From Vandiemenella viatica (taxonomy: Eukaryota > Arthropoda > Insecta > Orthoptera > Morabidae), in assembly GCA_031002005.1 (NCBI GenBank), contig JARYHS010013630.1:234739539-234803538 (forward strand): a stretch of 64,000 nucleotides of DNA, read 5' to 3'. The stretch's first letter is position 1, and each line of letters starts with the position of its first letter. Below are positions 12,830 through 23,520 of the stretch, piece after piece. The notes under the pieces are model-generated. The model searched no databases and had not been told where the DNA came from. It saw nothing but the letters and a program-made list of their open reading frames with translations. A program made the position numbers and the translations under genes.

Positions 12830-13240
12830 TCATATCGAAGCTCAGACAGTAACTGCCATCACGGCTAGACTAGGCTAGGCTGTCAGATGTATGGGCGTAG
12901 CCCATTCTGCCGTTCGTGAGCCAGGAAAAAAACCTATGTCACGTATCTAATTTACATAATTTGGACTGGAAAAGATTGTATTTGTCTTAATTTGGTTTGA
13001 TATCTAAAAATATGATTTACTAAATCTATTGGTGGGAGAATTTGTTGCAAGTATTTACAAGGGACCTAACTAATTTTGTTGGAATCTAAAACTAATGGGG
13101 AGGAGTACCTTATGTTAGCTTTTAGGGCCTACTTATGGTAATGGTGGGCAGTTCACTGTCATGGGGGCCTACATTATGCTGATGTGGGTCCTACATTACA
13201 TCTATTGGTGGGTAGGGGGATTATGGTGGGTTGTGGGGGG
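12830..13240 (-). other. Probable 3' untranslated part of the Jockey-like LINE
   Basis: This stretch follows the broken Jockey-like reading frame on the same strand and has no coding potential. It holds repeated variants of CCCACCA and TAGGCCC on the minus strand. Where the LINE ends and the sequence holding the hammerhead-like motif begins is not visible: there is no clear A-tail or TSD. Confidence 0.4.
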
Positions 13241-14250
13241 TTAAAAATGATACTGTCTGATGAGGGTAAGTTTTGGGCGCATTGCTGGACGCATGTTTTC
13301 TTCCTCCTCGCCAATTTCAGCAATGAGTGGATGGATTGAAACTGAGCATTTTCGGTAGAATATTGTGGATTTGGCTTTGATGGTTTCTGGTATTGTTGGG
13401 AAGTTTAGGCTACGACGTATCTCCCTGTTGGGAAGGTACCTAGGTGCGTCCACTATTATGCGCAGCGCTCTGTTCTCCAGTGTCTGGATCTTTTTGACAT
13501 GGCAGTCGGCCGCCATGCTCCATACTTCGGACCTGTACAGAAACGTGGGTTGTATGATCGCACGGTACAGGAGCAACTTTGTATCCGTGGATAGTCCGTC
13601 GCCTCTTAGAAGGGGGTAGAGCCCGGCTAGTTTGGCTTTCGATTTAGCTTTTGGTGTCATCTATGTGTTTACCCCACGTCAGTCTTTTGTCTAGCCACAG
13701 ACCCAAATATTTGACATCGTCCACCCAGTCAATGTCTACGCCATCTATGCTTAGTTTCTTCTCGGGTATTTTCAATCGTGTGGAGAATAAGATTGCTTGA
13801 CACTTTGCTATGTGGATTTTAATTCTCCACACGTTGCACCACTGTGTCAGTGCTTCCAGGTGGGGTTGCACTTTTTTAATAGCAAAGAGTAGACTTCTAT
13901 TGCTGGCATACACTGTTGTATCGTCAGCATAGAGTGACATGTAGCTATCTAGTTGCTGAGGTATATCGTTGACGTAGACATTGTACAGGATGGGACCGAG
14001 GACGCTTCCTTGAGGAACACCTGCCTCGATCTGCTTGAGTTCACTATTTGCCTCTTCATACTTAACGAAAAATTGTCTTCCAGTCAGATAGGAATGTAGC
14101 AGATGTAACATGTCGTCTGGGATTTTGTGGCAGTGTAATTTGTATATCAGGCCTTCATGCCATACCTTGTCAAAGGCTTTTTCAATATCTAAAAACACTG
14201 CAGCAGTACCATTTCCTGCCTCACGGACGACCCGGAAATTCCATAAGTAG
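13241..14250 (-). pseudogene. Jockey-like LINE reverse transcriptase (5'-truncated, frameshifted)
   Basis: The minus strand encodes the central and C-terminal parts of a Jockey-clade non-LTR reverse transcriptase. Visible in order are motif A (FLDIEKAFDKVWHEGL), the motif B region (AGVPQGSVLGPILYNVYVNDIP), motif C (LYADDTTVYA), the LGLWLDKRLTWGKHI block, and the C-terminal PTFLYRSEVWSMAA and LENRALRII blocks. Two frames are needed (13644-14250 and 13241-13660), so a single frameshift near 13650 breaks the protein. RT fingers, endonuclease and ORF1 are missing. The homology starts abruptly near 14230-14250, where other repeat sequence takes over. A strand-switch or 5' truncation would explain this. 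Non-functional. Confidence 0.88.
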
Positions 14251-14356
14251 CCTGCTGCCGGGGAGAAATTTTCTGCTGCTCCGCCATTGGTCGCCGCTTC
14301 AATCGACCCCAGACTGGGTGGAACCGGATTGCCGCGGCTGACTGGCAAATGACACC

Positions 14357-14384
14357 AATGATGATGATGATGATGATGGTGCAT
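14357..14384. repeat. Short (ATG)n/(CAT)n microsatellite
   Basis: Uninterrupted ATG triplets (about seven) sit between the truncated Jockey-like LINE and the 5S-like block. Read on the minus strand they give a His run in the open frame, which is not evidence of coding. Confidence 0.85.
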
Positions 14385-14460
14385 CGCGTGACTTCACGGA
14401 AGTCACAGCCGTTCTCTACGCCATTGCTTAACATGAAGCAATTAGGAAAAATGAATATCA

Positions 14461-14560
14461 AGACTCCACAGCGACGGTCACCCATCTAAGTGCTGACCAG
14501 ACTAAACGTTGCTTAACTAGCAGTAGCATCACGCTCAAAGCTTCTCCACGAGCGGCATTA
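14461..14560 (-). repeat. 5S-rRNA-like block (pseudogene or SINE3-type head)
   Basis: The minus strand reads GTTAAGCAACGTTTAGTC, then GGTCAGCACTTAGATGGG and TGACCG. These correspond in order and spacing to the A-box, intermediate element and C-box of 5S rRNA genes. The 5' third of a 5S gene matches poorly and the 3' end runs into unrelated sequence with no T-terminator at the expected place. It is therefore not a working 5S gene. A 5S-derived SINE head is the likeliest alternative to a simple retropseudogene. Confidence 0.6.
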
Positions 14561-15075
14561 ATCAAGCTGGCCAATCACAGCGCCCGATCTCCTGATTGGG
14601 TACTGGTGAGCGGACCCTCAGAGGACGGATAGGCAACCGCGCCCAGCGCAGGTTGCACTCTGAGTGTCGTTTCGTCCAGCGTGCGCGAGGGTCCGGCGGA
14701 AGGCGGGAGTACTTTCCGGCACCCGTGTCGACCAAGGTTATGAAACATCCGATACATGTGTATTAGCAACGTGGATCTGGTGGTTATCCTCAATTGGCCA
14801 CTCACTTAAACCTCAAACAGTGCGAAAGCTTCAGCGCTCCTAAATGGCGGGCAGGGTTTAGCGGGCGGAAATCTATTACACGAGGTCTTCCTCGCATCTC
14901 TACCTGCGACCATCCTATGCAAATGTGCTGACAGTTATTCAGCACACTGGATACTCACTTTTCCATGCAGTGCTTGAGGATACAACGACACAGTTAACAT
15001 TAAATTTATTTTATTCTTTTATTTTTCTGCTACCTCTTGCACCACATTACAACAAATAATTATTGTATGAGGTAT
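14561..15075. other. GC-richer unassigned segment
   Basis: No gene. The part at 14570-14740 is CpG-rich; 14820-14960 holds a second GC-richer patch. I see neither a domain nor a repeat boundary. Confidence 0.35.
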
Positions 15076-15079
15076 AATA

Positions 15080-15310
15080 ATCACAACTGTACTTCGTTCT
15101 GGCCTCGCATTCGGGAGGACGGCGGTTCGAATCCCCGTCCAGGCATCCAGATTTGGGTATTCCATGGTTTCCCAAATCACTCCAGGTAAATGCCGGGATG
15201 CTTCCTTCAAAAGACCATGGCCGAATTCCGTCCCATTCCATGCTCTCCATCCTTTCCCGTCTCTAAAGACCTCGCTGTTAGAGAGATGCTAAGCAGATAA
15301 AAAAAACTGT
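15080..15310 (+). repeat. tRNA-derived SINE, family B copy 1
   Basis: The B-box GGTTCGAATCCCCGTCC lies at 15125-15141, preceded by CTGGCCTCGCATTCGGGAGG. The body reads CATCCAGATTTGGG, TTTCCCAAATCACT and CAGGTAAATGCCGGGATG, and ends in an A-run at about 15300-15306. The same order of motifs recurs at 51.1-51.35 kb. Confidence 0.78.
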
Positions 15311-15405
15311 GCTTCCATGAAGTTTCCTGTTACATCGCGTTTCTGCCAACATTAATCAATATTTTTTGCTCATATACCTATATATTGTAAGGGTTTGGGA
15401 GAAAC

Positions 15406-18400
15406 TATATTAGCCTATTCCAACCAAATGTCGCCCTGTTTGTACGGACGAGACTCTGGCAACTGAAAGATTCTCGGTATAAGGAGTCACCCACGACTTT
15501 CCAACGGCCTCCGAAAGGAGGGCTGAAGAGCGGGGAGTGTTCCCAGGCACCCTCATGCCCTTAGGGTTGGAAACAACCCCTAAAGGTGGATGAATAAAAA
15601 ATGAACAACAGCATGGGATGCAGAAGGATACCGGAAGGCACAGCATTAAGTACCCAACGGGTATCCCGAGCACATTTAATCCTCTAACATTACATATTTC
15701 GGAGATAAAATATTCCTCCAATCGGATCTGCAGGTGGGGACTACTCAGGGAGGAGTGATCAGAATGGATAGAAACATTCTACGAGTCGGAGCGTGGAATG
15801 TTAGAATGAATAGGGCAGGTAGATTAGAAAACTTGAAAAGGGAGATGGAACGACTTAAGTTAGATGTTGTAGGGATTAGTGAGATTAAATGGAAAGACGC
15901 ACAGGATTTCTGGTTTGGGGAACACAGGATAATTAGCACACAAGCTGTCAATGGAGTCACTGGTGTAGGATTTGTAATGAATAAGAGAGTAGGGAAACGT
16001 GTGGGTTATTATGTAAAGCTTAGTGACAGGATTATTTTGATAAGGTTAGAAACTAAGCCCGTACCAACCACATCAGTGCAAGACTATATGCCAACGTCAC
16101 AGGAGGATGACGAAGAAATAGATAAAATATACGCCGAAATTGAAGAAGTAATCTAATATATAAACGGGGAGAAAAATATAATAATCATTAGGGATTGGAA
16201 TGCAACAGTGGGAGAAGGAATAGAGTGGAATATTGTAGGATCTTTTGGTCTAGGAGAAATAAATGAGCGAGGAAGCAGGTTGTTAGAATTTTGTGAAAGA
16301 TATAAGCTAGATGTGGCAAACACACTGTTTAAGAACCATAAAAGAAGGATATACACCTAGAAACGTCCTGGGGATACAGGCAGATATCTGTGAGATTATA
16401 TCATATTCAAACAGAGATTCTGGCATCAAGTTCTATTCTGTAAAGCGTACCCAGGAGCACACATAGACTCTGACCATAATTTGACAGTAATGAAATGCAG
16501 GCTGAAATTCAAGCGAATAATGAAGCAGCATAAGCAGAACAGATTGGCGGTGAATAAGCTGAAACAATCTAGCACAAGAGAAAAATTTGCAGAAATGGCA
16601 GACTTAGGTCTAAGAAGTAACTGTGAAAGGAGCTCAACCGAGGACGAATGGAATGCATTAAAGACCGAAATAATGAAAGCTGGCAAAGAAACATTAGGCT
16701 TTAGGGAACAAGCTGCCCGAAAACCTTGGATCACTGAAGAAATTTTGGAGCTGATGGATCAGAGGAGAAGGTACAAAAATGCTCAGGATGAAGCAGGAAG
16801 AGAGCAGTACAGGCAATTTAGAAATCAAATAAATAGGAAATGCAAAATAGCAAAAGAAAAATGGCTACAAGAAAAGTGTGAAGAAGTAGAAAAGGAAATG
16901 GTCGTAGGAAAAGTAGATGTTGCATATAGAAAGATCAAACAGAATTTTGGAGGAATGAAGAAAAGAGATGTAAACATTAAAGCTGCCGATGGGAAATCTA
17001 TTTTAAGCTCAGAAGATAGAGCTAACCGGTTGAAGGAATACATTCAAAAACTTTGTGATGGGGACGACTTGAACAATAGCGTAATGGAAAAGGAAAGCGA
17101 TGTCGACATTGATGATTTAGGAGATCCTGTTTTGAGGACAGAATTTAATAGAGCTCCGAATGACTTGAAAACAAATAAGGCAATTGGAATTGATGAGATC
17201 CCTGCATAACTTCTTAAATCCCTAGGAGAAGAAGGAATCGAAAGATTAATCAGGCTGATATCAAAAAGATATGAAACAGGAGAAATTTCAAAGCACTAGC
17301 CGACAAATGTGAGAATTATTGCACCATTAGTCTAACATCACATGCTTCAAAATTACTGGCCAGAATAATATACACAAGAATGGAACGGGTAGTTGCAGCG
17401 ATAGTAGGTGAAGTTCAGTTTGGGTTTAGGAAAAATCATGGTACGAGGGAAGCAATTCTGGCTTTATGATTAATACTTGAAGGGTGGATCAAGAGAAAAC
17501 AAAGATACTTTTTTGGCGTTTGTTGATTTAGAAAAAGCTTTTGATAATGTTAGGTGGGACAGGATGTTCAAAATTTTGAAGAGATCAGGTCTAAAATATC
17601 GAGACAGAAGAATACGTTATACAACTATATAAAAATCATGTAACTATAATATTAGTAGAGAACCGTGTGAGACATGCATCAGTTAAAAAGAGTGAGATAT
17701 GGGGTTGAAGTCTATCTCCGTTAATATTCAACTTGCATGTAGAAGAAGCAATAAAGGAAATAAAAGAATATTTTCATGTGGCATAAGTGTTCAGGAAGAA
17801 AAAATCAGTATGCTATTATTTGCTGATGACATTGTCCTGTTAGCAGAACGAGCTGAGGATATTGAGAAGTTACTGAGTATCATGAACAAAATACTGAAGG
17901 ATGATTTTGTACTAAATCAAAGCAAGACAAAAGTGATGGAATGTAGCAGAAATGATACCAATACTAGCAGTTTAAATATAAAAATAGGATCGGATGCAAT
18001 AGGAGAAGTAAGTGAATTCTGCTACTTGGTAAGCAAAATTACAATCGATGGCTGAAGCAAGAATGATATTAAAGCGGAATAGCACTAGCAACAAGAACCT
18101 TCATGGAAAAGAGAAATCTTTTAGTTTCAAATATTGATCTAGGAATTAGAAATAACTTTTTAAAACTCTGCGTGCTGAGTTATGCACTTTATGGTAGCGA
18201 AACATGGACTTTAGGAATACCAGAAAGAATGAAAATTGAGGCATTTGAAATGTGGAGCTACAGAAGCATTAAATGGACAGACAAAGTACGAAATGAATGA
18301 GTTTTAGAAATAATGGGTGAGGAAAGAATTTTATGGAAGAAGCTTACAGAAAGAAGTTGGTAGGTCATATTTTGAGACATGGGGGATTGGTTAATTTGTT

Positions 18401-18586
18401 ATTGGAGGGAACAGTCGAAGGTAAGAACTGTAGAGGTAGACAGAGATTATAGTATATGAAGCAGATAATTGAGGACGTGGGCTATAAGAGATATGTAATG
18501 ATGGAGAGGTTAGCGCACGATAGGAAGGGATGGAGGATTGCATCAAACCGGTCGAAAGACTGATGACAGGAAAAAAAAATATATTA
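15406..18586 (+). mobile_element. Near-full-length RTE-like LINE with 7-bp TSD
   Basis: The body runs 15413-18579 (about 3.17 kb) between copies of TATATTA (15406-15412 and 18580-18586) and ends in an A-run (18571-18579). A GC-richer 5' leader (15413-15733) precedes the endonuclease. About 3.2 kb with one long ORF is the usual size of RTE-clade elements. It shares its 3' end with the truncated minus-strand copy at 0.6-1.5 kb. Confidence 0.87.
15734..18567 (+). pseudogene. RTE-like ORF: endonuclease plus reverse transcriptase (broken)
   Basis: Endonuclease/exonuclease/phosphatase domain first (LRVGAWNVRMN, VVGISEIKWKD, later a RDWNATVGEG block and DSDHNL near 16470), then a basic linker (16481-17209), then reverse transcriptase with GFRKNHG (fingers), AFVDLEKAFDNVRWD (motif A, about 17516), FADDIVLLAERAE (motif C, about 17820) and the C-terminal tail ending near KD at 18560. 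Most of it stays in one frame, interrupted by stops at 16154, 16358, 16391, 17207 and 17297. A local shift to another frame lies around 17330-17470 and more breaks follow after 18055. It cannot encode a working protein. The retained frame suggests moderate age. Confidence 0.88.
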
Positions 18587-19410
18587 ACGGATTCATCAAA
18601 ACATTTAAAAATCTAGTCAAAACCATAAATTGAGGTCGTGAGGGGAATTCCTCTATGTGCTAACATTTTCATCTAATACAGAGACTTCATTTCGGATTTC
18701 AAATACCAATCTTGCCAAGGCGAATACTAAACCAAATCTTTCCCATTACCTTAGTCCTGACGGCTTCTTATCACGCAGTTCTGCCTCTCGTTATTCAGAT
18801 GGGGTATTGCGTATTAACTGACAGAGGAACAAATTTTAAAAAAAATACGGTGATAAAGTTATTACACAGATAATTGTACCAACTGCAGACGAATTCATTC
18901 AGTCTTTAAGTATATTATTACTTCCACAATCTGTAATTAGTAGATCCTTACAAATAAACGCTATATTCCATGAAGCTTAATTTTTCCATCGATGTGGATA
19001 ATCATTCCACGTAAATTCAAAAGTGGATCCTTTCTATTAATGCAGTAGATATTGGGTCTGACGTTACAGAAATCCAGATTTGTTCAAACGCTATATCTTG
19101 TGGCTGCAATTAATAAGTTCACAGCATGTAGCAACTCAATTAATTTTAAAGCAACATATCAAATCATCATAACCATTAATCTCCAACCATTGGCTGTGTC
19201 CGTTTAGCATACCACCATCCCTCACTCCTACTTTATTTTCCCACCATTGATCCATCACAAGTAGCTCCAATACTCTTATCTTTCCTCTACATATTTCACC
19301 ATGCCTCTGTATATTTGATGGAACGATTCATCGGCTATAAATAATCTAAATTTATTTCATGATGCTTACGGAATTTAGTCAAATATTTACACGGACTATT
19401 AAATGAATTC
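18587..19410. other. Unassigned AT-rich non-coding DNA
   Basis: I see no gene, RNA or repeat boundary in this stretch. Confidence 0.45.
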
Positions 19411-19417
19411 CTAAAAT

Positions 19418-19640
19418 TAACGCCAATGCAACTGTTTTTGTATGATTTAATGCCGTACACGTTTCGCCTCTCATAAGGTATCATCAGCGACGAAATATTT
19501 ACAATAGTGTTCTTCAGGTTCGTAACCACACATATCTGCATCTCCCCAACACTTGTTTTTGTCTTGGCTCTTTAGTCGATGAGAGGCAAAACGAGTACGG
19601 CATTAAAGCATACAAAAACAGTTTGCTTTGGCGTGATTTT
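19418..19640. repeat. Foldback (inverted-repeat) element
   Basis: Two arms of about 55 bp face each other: the left arm (about 19420-19475) contains CTGTTTTTGTATGATTTAAT and GCCGTACACGTTTCGCCTCTC, and the right arm (about 19578-19636) contains the near-perfect reverse complement. About 100 bp separates them. The arms could form a long hairpin. It may be a foldback MITE, or two head-to-head copies of the same retroelement tail, because each arm carries one copy of the hammerhead-associated sequence. Confidence 0.75.
19452..19491 (-). ncRNA. Hammerhead ribozyme candidate, type-I minimal
   Basis: On the minus strand GTCG is followed by CTGATGA (19481-19487), a stem II region with CCT/AGG pairing, C, then GAAAC (19461-19465), GU, GUA and CGGC. 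Stem III is AC/GU with a 2-nt loop, the cleavage triplet is GUA, and stem I pairs GUCG with CGGC (one G-U wobble). All invariant core bases are present. This matches the minimal type-I layout known from Penelope-like elements and retrozymes. Stem II is short and not ideal, with two unpaired bases after the core. I have not folded it computationally. Confidence 0.55.
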
Positions 19641-19924
19641 TATCATTTAATTTACTGATCAACTACAGAAAAATGGCCTACAATAACATTGCATTTACTC
19701 ATAATCTTGTAAAATTTCACATATTTCATTTCTTCAACTGTAACATAACGAGATAAAGAAACCAATTTAAGAAGAACTAGATGACCAGTGCAAAAATTTC
19801 GCGAATTTGATGAATAATAAGGTTACTTGTTTGTAATAGTATGAAAGAATAACCACCTCATTTGTATCAATTGTTTAGTGTAATACTGTAGGTACGTAAC
19901 AGAAGACGACGCCAGTAAAACATT

Positions 19925-19925
<1 letters not shown>

Positions 19926-19963
<38 letters not shown>
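19926..19963. repeat. Poly-T run (38 T)
   Basis: An uninterrupted T-run. No LINE or SINE sequence is recognisable upstream on the minus strand, so I cannot say which element left it. Confidence 0.9.
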
Positions 19964-19969
<6 letters not shown>

Positions 19970-20255
19970 CGCGCGACTTATAGAGTTATTACTTATGTCG
20001 TTCAAGGGTCAAATTACGAAAAAATTCCTTTCTTGAGATATAATGTAACAAACGAGAAACATTATTCTTTAAAATGGTACTTGATTTACCTATTACGGTT
20101 AGATATCAAGAGAGATAAATGGCTTGCGGCACAATAACGCGTTGTAGAAATATTGATACTACTTCCCTTTAAGGATCGAATTTGGAAAAAATTCTTTCTT
20201 AAAACATTATGTAACCAAAGCTGATATCTTTATCTTTAAAATGAAGTAATGATTT
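19970..20255. repeat. Tandem duplication, unit about 160 bp
   Basis: 19985-20090 and 20136-20250 align: both contain a CAAGGGTCAAATT or TAAGGATCGAATT block, then GAAAAAATTC(C/T)TTTCTT, then ATGTAAC and TTCTTTAAAATG-like motifs in the same order. Divergence is considerable, so the duplication is old. Confidence 0.6.
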
Positions 20256-20279
20256 CATTAAAAAGTAGCAAATAACAAT

Positions 20280-21160
20280 TAATATGCTGATTTAAACGAA
20301 ATACATAATTTTCTTTCACTTCAATTCTGTTATTTGCAGTTGCTTAACTAAATAGAAGCGTTACAAAATAAAGTTGAATGTATTTCCTCATGCCTTGTGC
20401 TATACCAAAAACTTTCAGTTGTCCTCCTAGTCCAGGTTACATTTCAACCTTACCACATACTACGCTAAACATGCCGCCAAAAAACAACACTTCAATCTCA
20501 CACATATTATTGCATGTACTGTATCGCATTTTAGTTGCAATAATGTATCGCGATATGATTTTTTTCAAAAATCTTCATTATTTCTTACACTTTCTTTTTT
20601 GTTAGCCGTAATTCAGGTCAATATTACAACGTTTGATTGACTGATACAATTACATGTTACTGAAATAATAGCCTCTGTAATATTTCTCAGTGAAAGCAAA
20701 GAAAATTAAAATGAATCTTATGAACTTACATTATGCCACGTAATATTTGTTTTAATTGTAGTGTAGGGTGCACAGATCGCGATCAGTAAGCAACTATTTC
20801 CGTTCAAACGATTTAAATAATTTCAATAACAGGACACAGTTTAAATTATTTTAAAAAAAGAACTAAATTATTCATGCCCTCTGCTGTAACGTCAAACGCC
20901 AGTTGTAATTCTGACCCATGCTAAGTAACAATCTAATCAAAACATTCGCTAACATTGATACTCGAAACTTGAAGCTTTTATCTTACATATATACGGACAA
21001 AGAATTTAAGGGAATACTTCTATATATCAAAAGAATATTACGTAAATATAAGCATCTAATGATTGATATGTCGATTTAAACGGAATACACATTTTTATTT
21101 CAGTGTTCTGTCAGTTAATTTATTCGCGTTTGGTAGGAAATGTCATTAAATAATGTAAAT
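20280..21160. repeat. Tandem/dispersed repeat family X, copy 1
   Basis: The sequence resembles 36800-38290 (less the 754-bp insertion there) over most of its length: shared landmarks are TTGCTTAACTAAAT/TGCTTAATTAAAC, GT(C)CTCC(T)AGTCCAGG, TTCAGGTCAATATTACAACG and TTTCAGTGTTCTG(T)CAGTT. The start (about 20290-20370) and end (about 21070-21140) resemble each other, which implies a tandem unit of about 0.8 kb. No coding potential; possibly a decayed satellite or part of a larger transposon. Confidence 0.6.
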
Positions 21161-21361
21161 AATCAAGAACAAAGGCGTAAAACGTGACGTCATTGCGCGA
21201 TGTCATAGAGTGACGTCATGAAGTGACATATGACTTCATATCACCAATAGTTGTTTATTATAAGATTAGATTAGATGAGTCCCAGCAGAAATATTTATTA
21301 GTTTATATACAAAAAATTCTGATGAGTTAACATTTTCTGTAAACAATATTTTGGGAAGAAA

Positions 21362-22260
21362 TCTATATATATAAAGATAATTGTATGTATGTTTGTTTGT
21401 TTGTTCTTCATACAAATCCATAGTTTTCATCCGATCTCAATGAAACATTGCACACTTATCCTTTGAAACAAGGAGAAAAATACTGTCTACATTTGGTTGA
21501 AAAATTATCTGTATAAATAACACATGTTGTCTCATAATTTCGAAATACTACTGGACAGTGATGGACAGACGCGTAGGATTTGGACGTCTCTGTACTGTTT
21601 TCCCGCGTAGCAGTCAGGCAGCTCAGTGGTTAAAAAGCTTCCCTACAAATGTCGTGGTCTCGGGTTCAAATCTCCGTGGAGGCTAAGATTTAAAAAAAAA
21701 ATTGTTTTTGATCGTGAAAGTCACGCCTGGGCAGTAGGTTATTCGGATTGAATGTTAAACTGTAAATATCACAAAGTTAGGGGTGCAATGCGAGAAAAAT
21801 TGTAGGTAGTCTTGCAATGCTGTACACTTTCTTACGTTATAATGATCCCTTATGGGTTGTTCGCAGTCGGTGTATGTGAACCGCAGTAATAATACTATAA
21901 ATACGGAAGTAAGAGACTGTCTTTTAGTTAAGTTTTGACGACTAAATGGCTATATCGATATAGATGGAATTTGACAAGAAAATCTGTATGAAGGGCACAG
22001 GACATTTTTTCCAGTATGATTAAGAGTTGTAGTCACGAAATTTTGAGACCTTATCGAATGTTGACAGAAATATGTTAGAAATTGATTCTCGTCAAGAGAC
22101 AGGTTCGACGGTAAAATTATATAGTGATAACTTTTCCTGTCATATTACGCCGACTCGGTGTTGTTTGGGACCAATCATTCGTTACCAACAACTTTCTATA
22201 TACAATTCTGGCAAAAAAAAATTCTTAATCCACGCGTTCGAAGTCGCGGGTACGAGCTAG
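21362..22260 (+). mobile_element. Non-autonomous Helitron, copy A
   Basis: It starts TC in ATCTATATATATAAAG (TC at 21362-21363) and ends CTAG at 22257-22260, with a small GC hairpin (CGCG at 22233-22236 and 22245-22248) about 10 bp before the end. It lies between A (21361) and T (22261), the Helitron target, with no duplication. The interior aligns with the copy at 46472-47361. It carries a tRNA-like module near 21611-21685. No Rep or helicase frame is present, so it depends on an autonomous relative. Confidence 0.88.
21611..21790 (+). repeat. tRNA-like SINE module carried inside Helitron A
   Basis: An A-box-like GCAGCTCAGTGGTTAAAAAGC and a B-box-like CGGGTTCAAATCTCCGTGG lie about 30 bp apart, followed by TGAATGTTAAACTGTA, the body motif of the SINE at 3.7 kb. 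The module occurs at the same place in the other Helitron copies, so it was captured before they multiplied. Confidence 0.65.
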
Positions 22261-23337
22261 TTATTTATAAATTTCTATTTAGGAACAAGTTAAGGCAAAA
22301 TAGATAGTTAAAAGGGTTACATAGCTTTAATACAGGTCATTAAAAATTTTTAAAAATTTTTATCCTGTGAAAACATGAGATTTTACTGTTTTAACGAAAG
22401 GTCAAAATTAAACAAAATATCACATATAAAAATTTGATAGTATAATCTTTCTTTTTCTGCTGGATTTTTCTTTTATGCATTGTTCTGCTTACAGCAATCA
22501 GTAAAAGCAGTAGAAGTGAAAGTTCCTCCATAGTTAAAACCGTCAATTCATGTATAAATTAGCAATATTCTTTGTCTTCAATGTGACGTGCTCTCTATAA
22601 CCCACAAAAATTATCATTAGGCACGCCTGAATCATTTTCATTCTGCCATTCGCCTTTCTTCCTCAATTACTTTTATTGTAACTTTGAAGTTAATGCCTCG
22701 CAAAACATCTTCTTTGATTTCCTATCTATTTTTCCTTCTCAGTGGAGCAGATCACTAACATCTGCGGATACAGTTTCTTCTGAAAAATTTGCCGTAATAG
22801 CTACCCATTTGAGAGTTATGGAGCCTCGTTAAAAAGTTATAAATACGGATGCTCGATGAGGCGGCAGCGAGGTGATTGAGCCGGCTTGCTGATTCCATTT
22901 TTATTGATTAACGCTGTGGGTGGTCGCTCAAGCATTCCCTGATAACAGCACCACCTGCGGCATCCCGGCCTAACGACGAGGCGTGCGGCCTCGTGTATGT
23001 ACAGTGGAGTTGCTCTGCAACAGTACAGGGCTTTTATTATTCTCTCATCGACCAGCAGGCAACAGAAAAAAAAATGGTGCCAAAGGAACGAATTTAAATT
23101 CGCTGTTTGTGGTAGTTTTTGTAACGCGCAAACTGGTGTTGTGTCAGAGGGATTGCTCTCTGTAAAATTTAAATTCTTTGACGTTCAGGGATTCTACAGC
23201 AACATAATAACAAAGGAGAGTTTGTAATATTTCTATCAACAATTGATGTATCGATTTTTTAATGATTGGTTCGAGGTTATTCCATCAGTCAAAACAAAAT
23301 TTTGTCTCATTTTAATACGTTCCTTAATTTCGTTTCG
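22261..23337. other. Unassigned region with a GC-rich patch at 22840-22995
   Basis: No gene can be supported. The 22840-22995 patch is GC- and CpG-rich against an AT-rich background. Its overlapping short frames run only 60-76 codons and lack domains. Confidence 0.4.
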
Positions 23338-23520
23338 TTGATTTCGTAGTAACCACTCGCCGACCCAGGCAGCGTAGGGCATAGCGTGCTGGCCTCGCAT
23401 TGTAGAGGTCGCCGGTTCGATTACGGCTTGGGCATGGGTGGTTTTAATTAAGTGTTCAGTTTGTCTTGCGTCGTCTGTACCATGCTGTGTCTCGTATACA
23501 CTGAGTACACCTATAAATAC
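23338..23520 (+). repeat. tRNA-derived SINE, divergent
   Basis: GCGTGCTGGCCTCGCATTG and the B-box-like GTCGCCGGTTCGATTACGG (about 23408-23426) form a tRNA-like head close to the SINE family B head. The body after it differs. Confidence 0.6.

Noticed and set aside
14461..14560. Functional 5S rRNA gene
   Set aside because: Only the internal promoter region matches; the 5' third and the terminator are missing.
18541..18580. CTGATGAC at the RTE-like LINE 3' end as a hammerhead ribozyme
   Set aside because: CTGATGA is present but no stem II plus GAAAC follows it; the A-tail begins immediately.
21362..22260. Autonomous Helitron with Rep/helicase
   Set aside because: The copies are about 0.9 kb and have no frame above about 60-80 codons.
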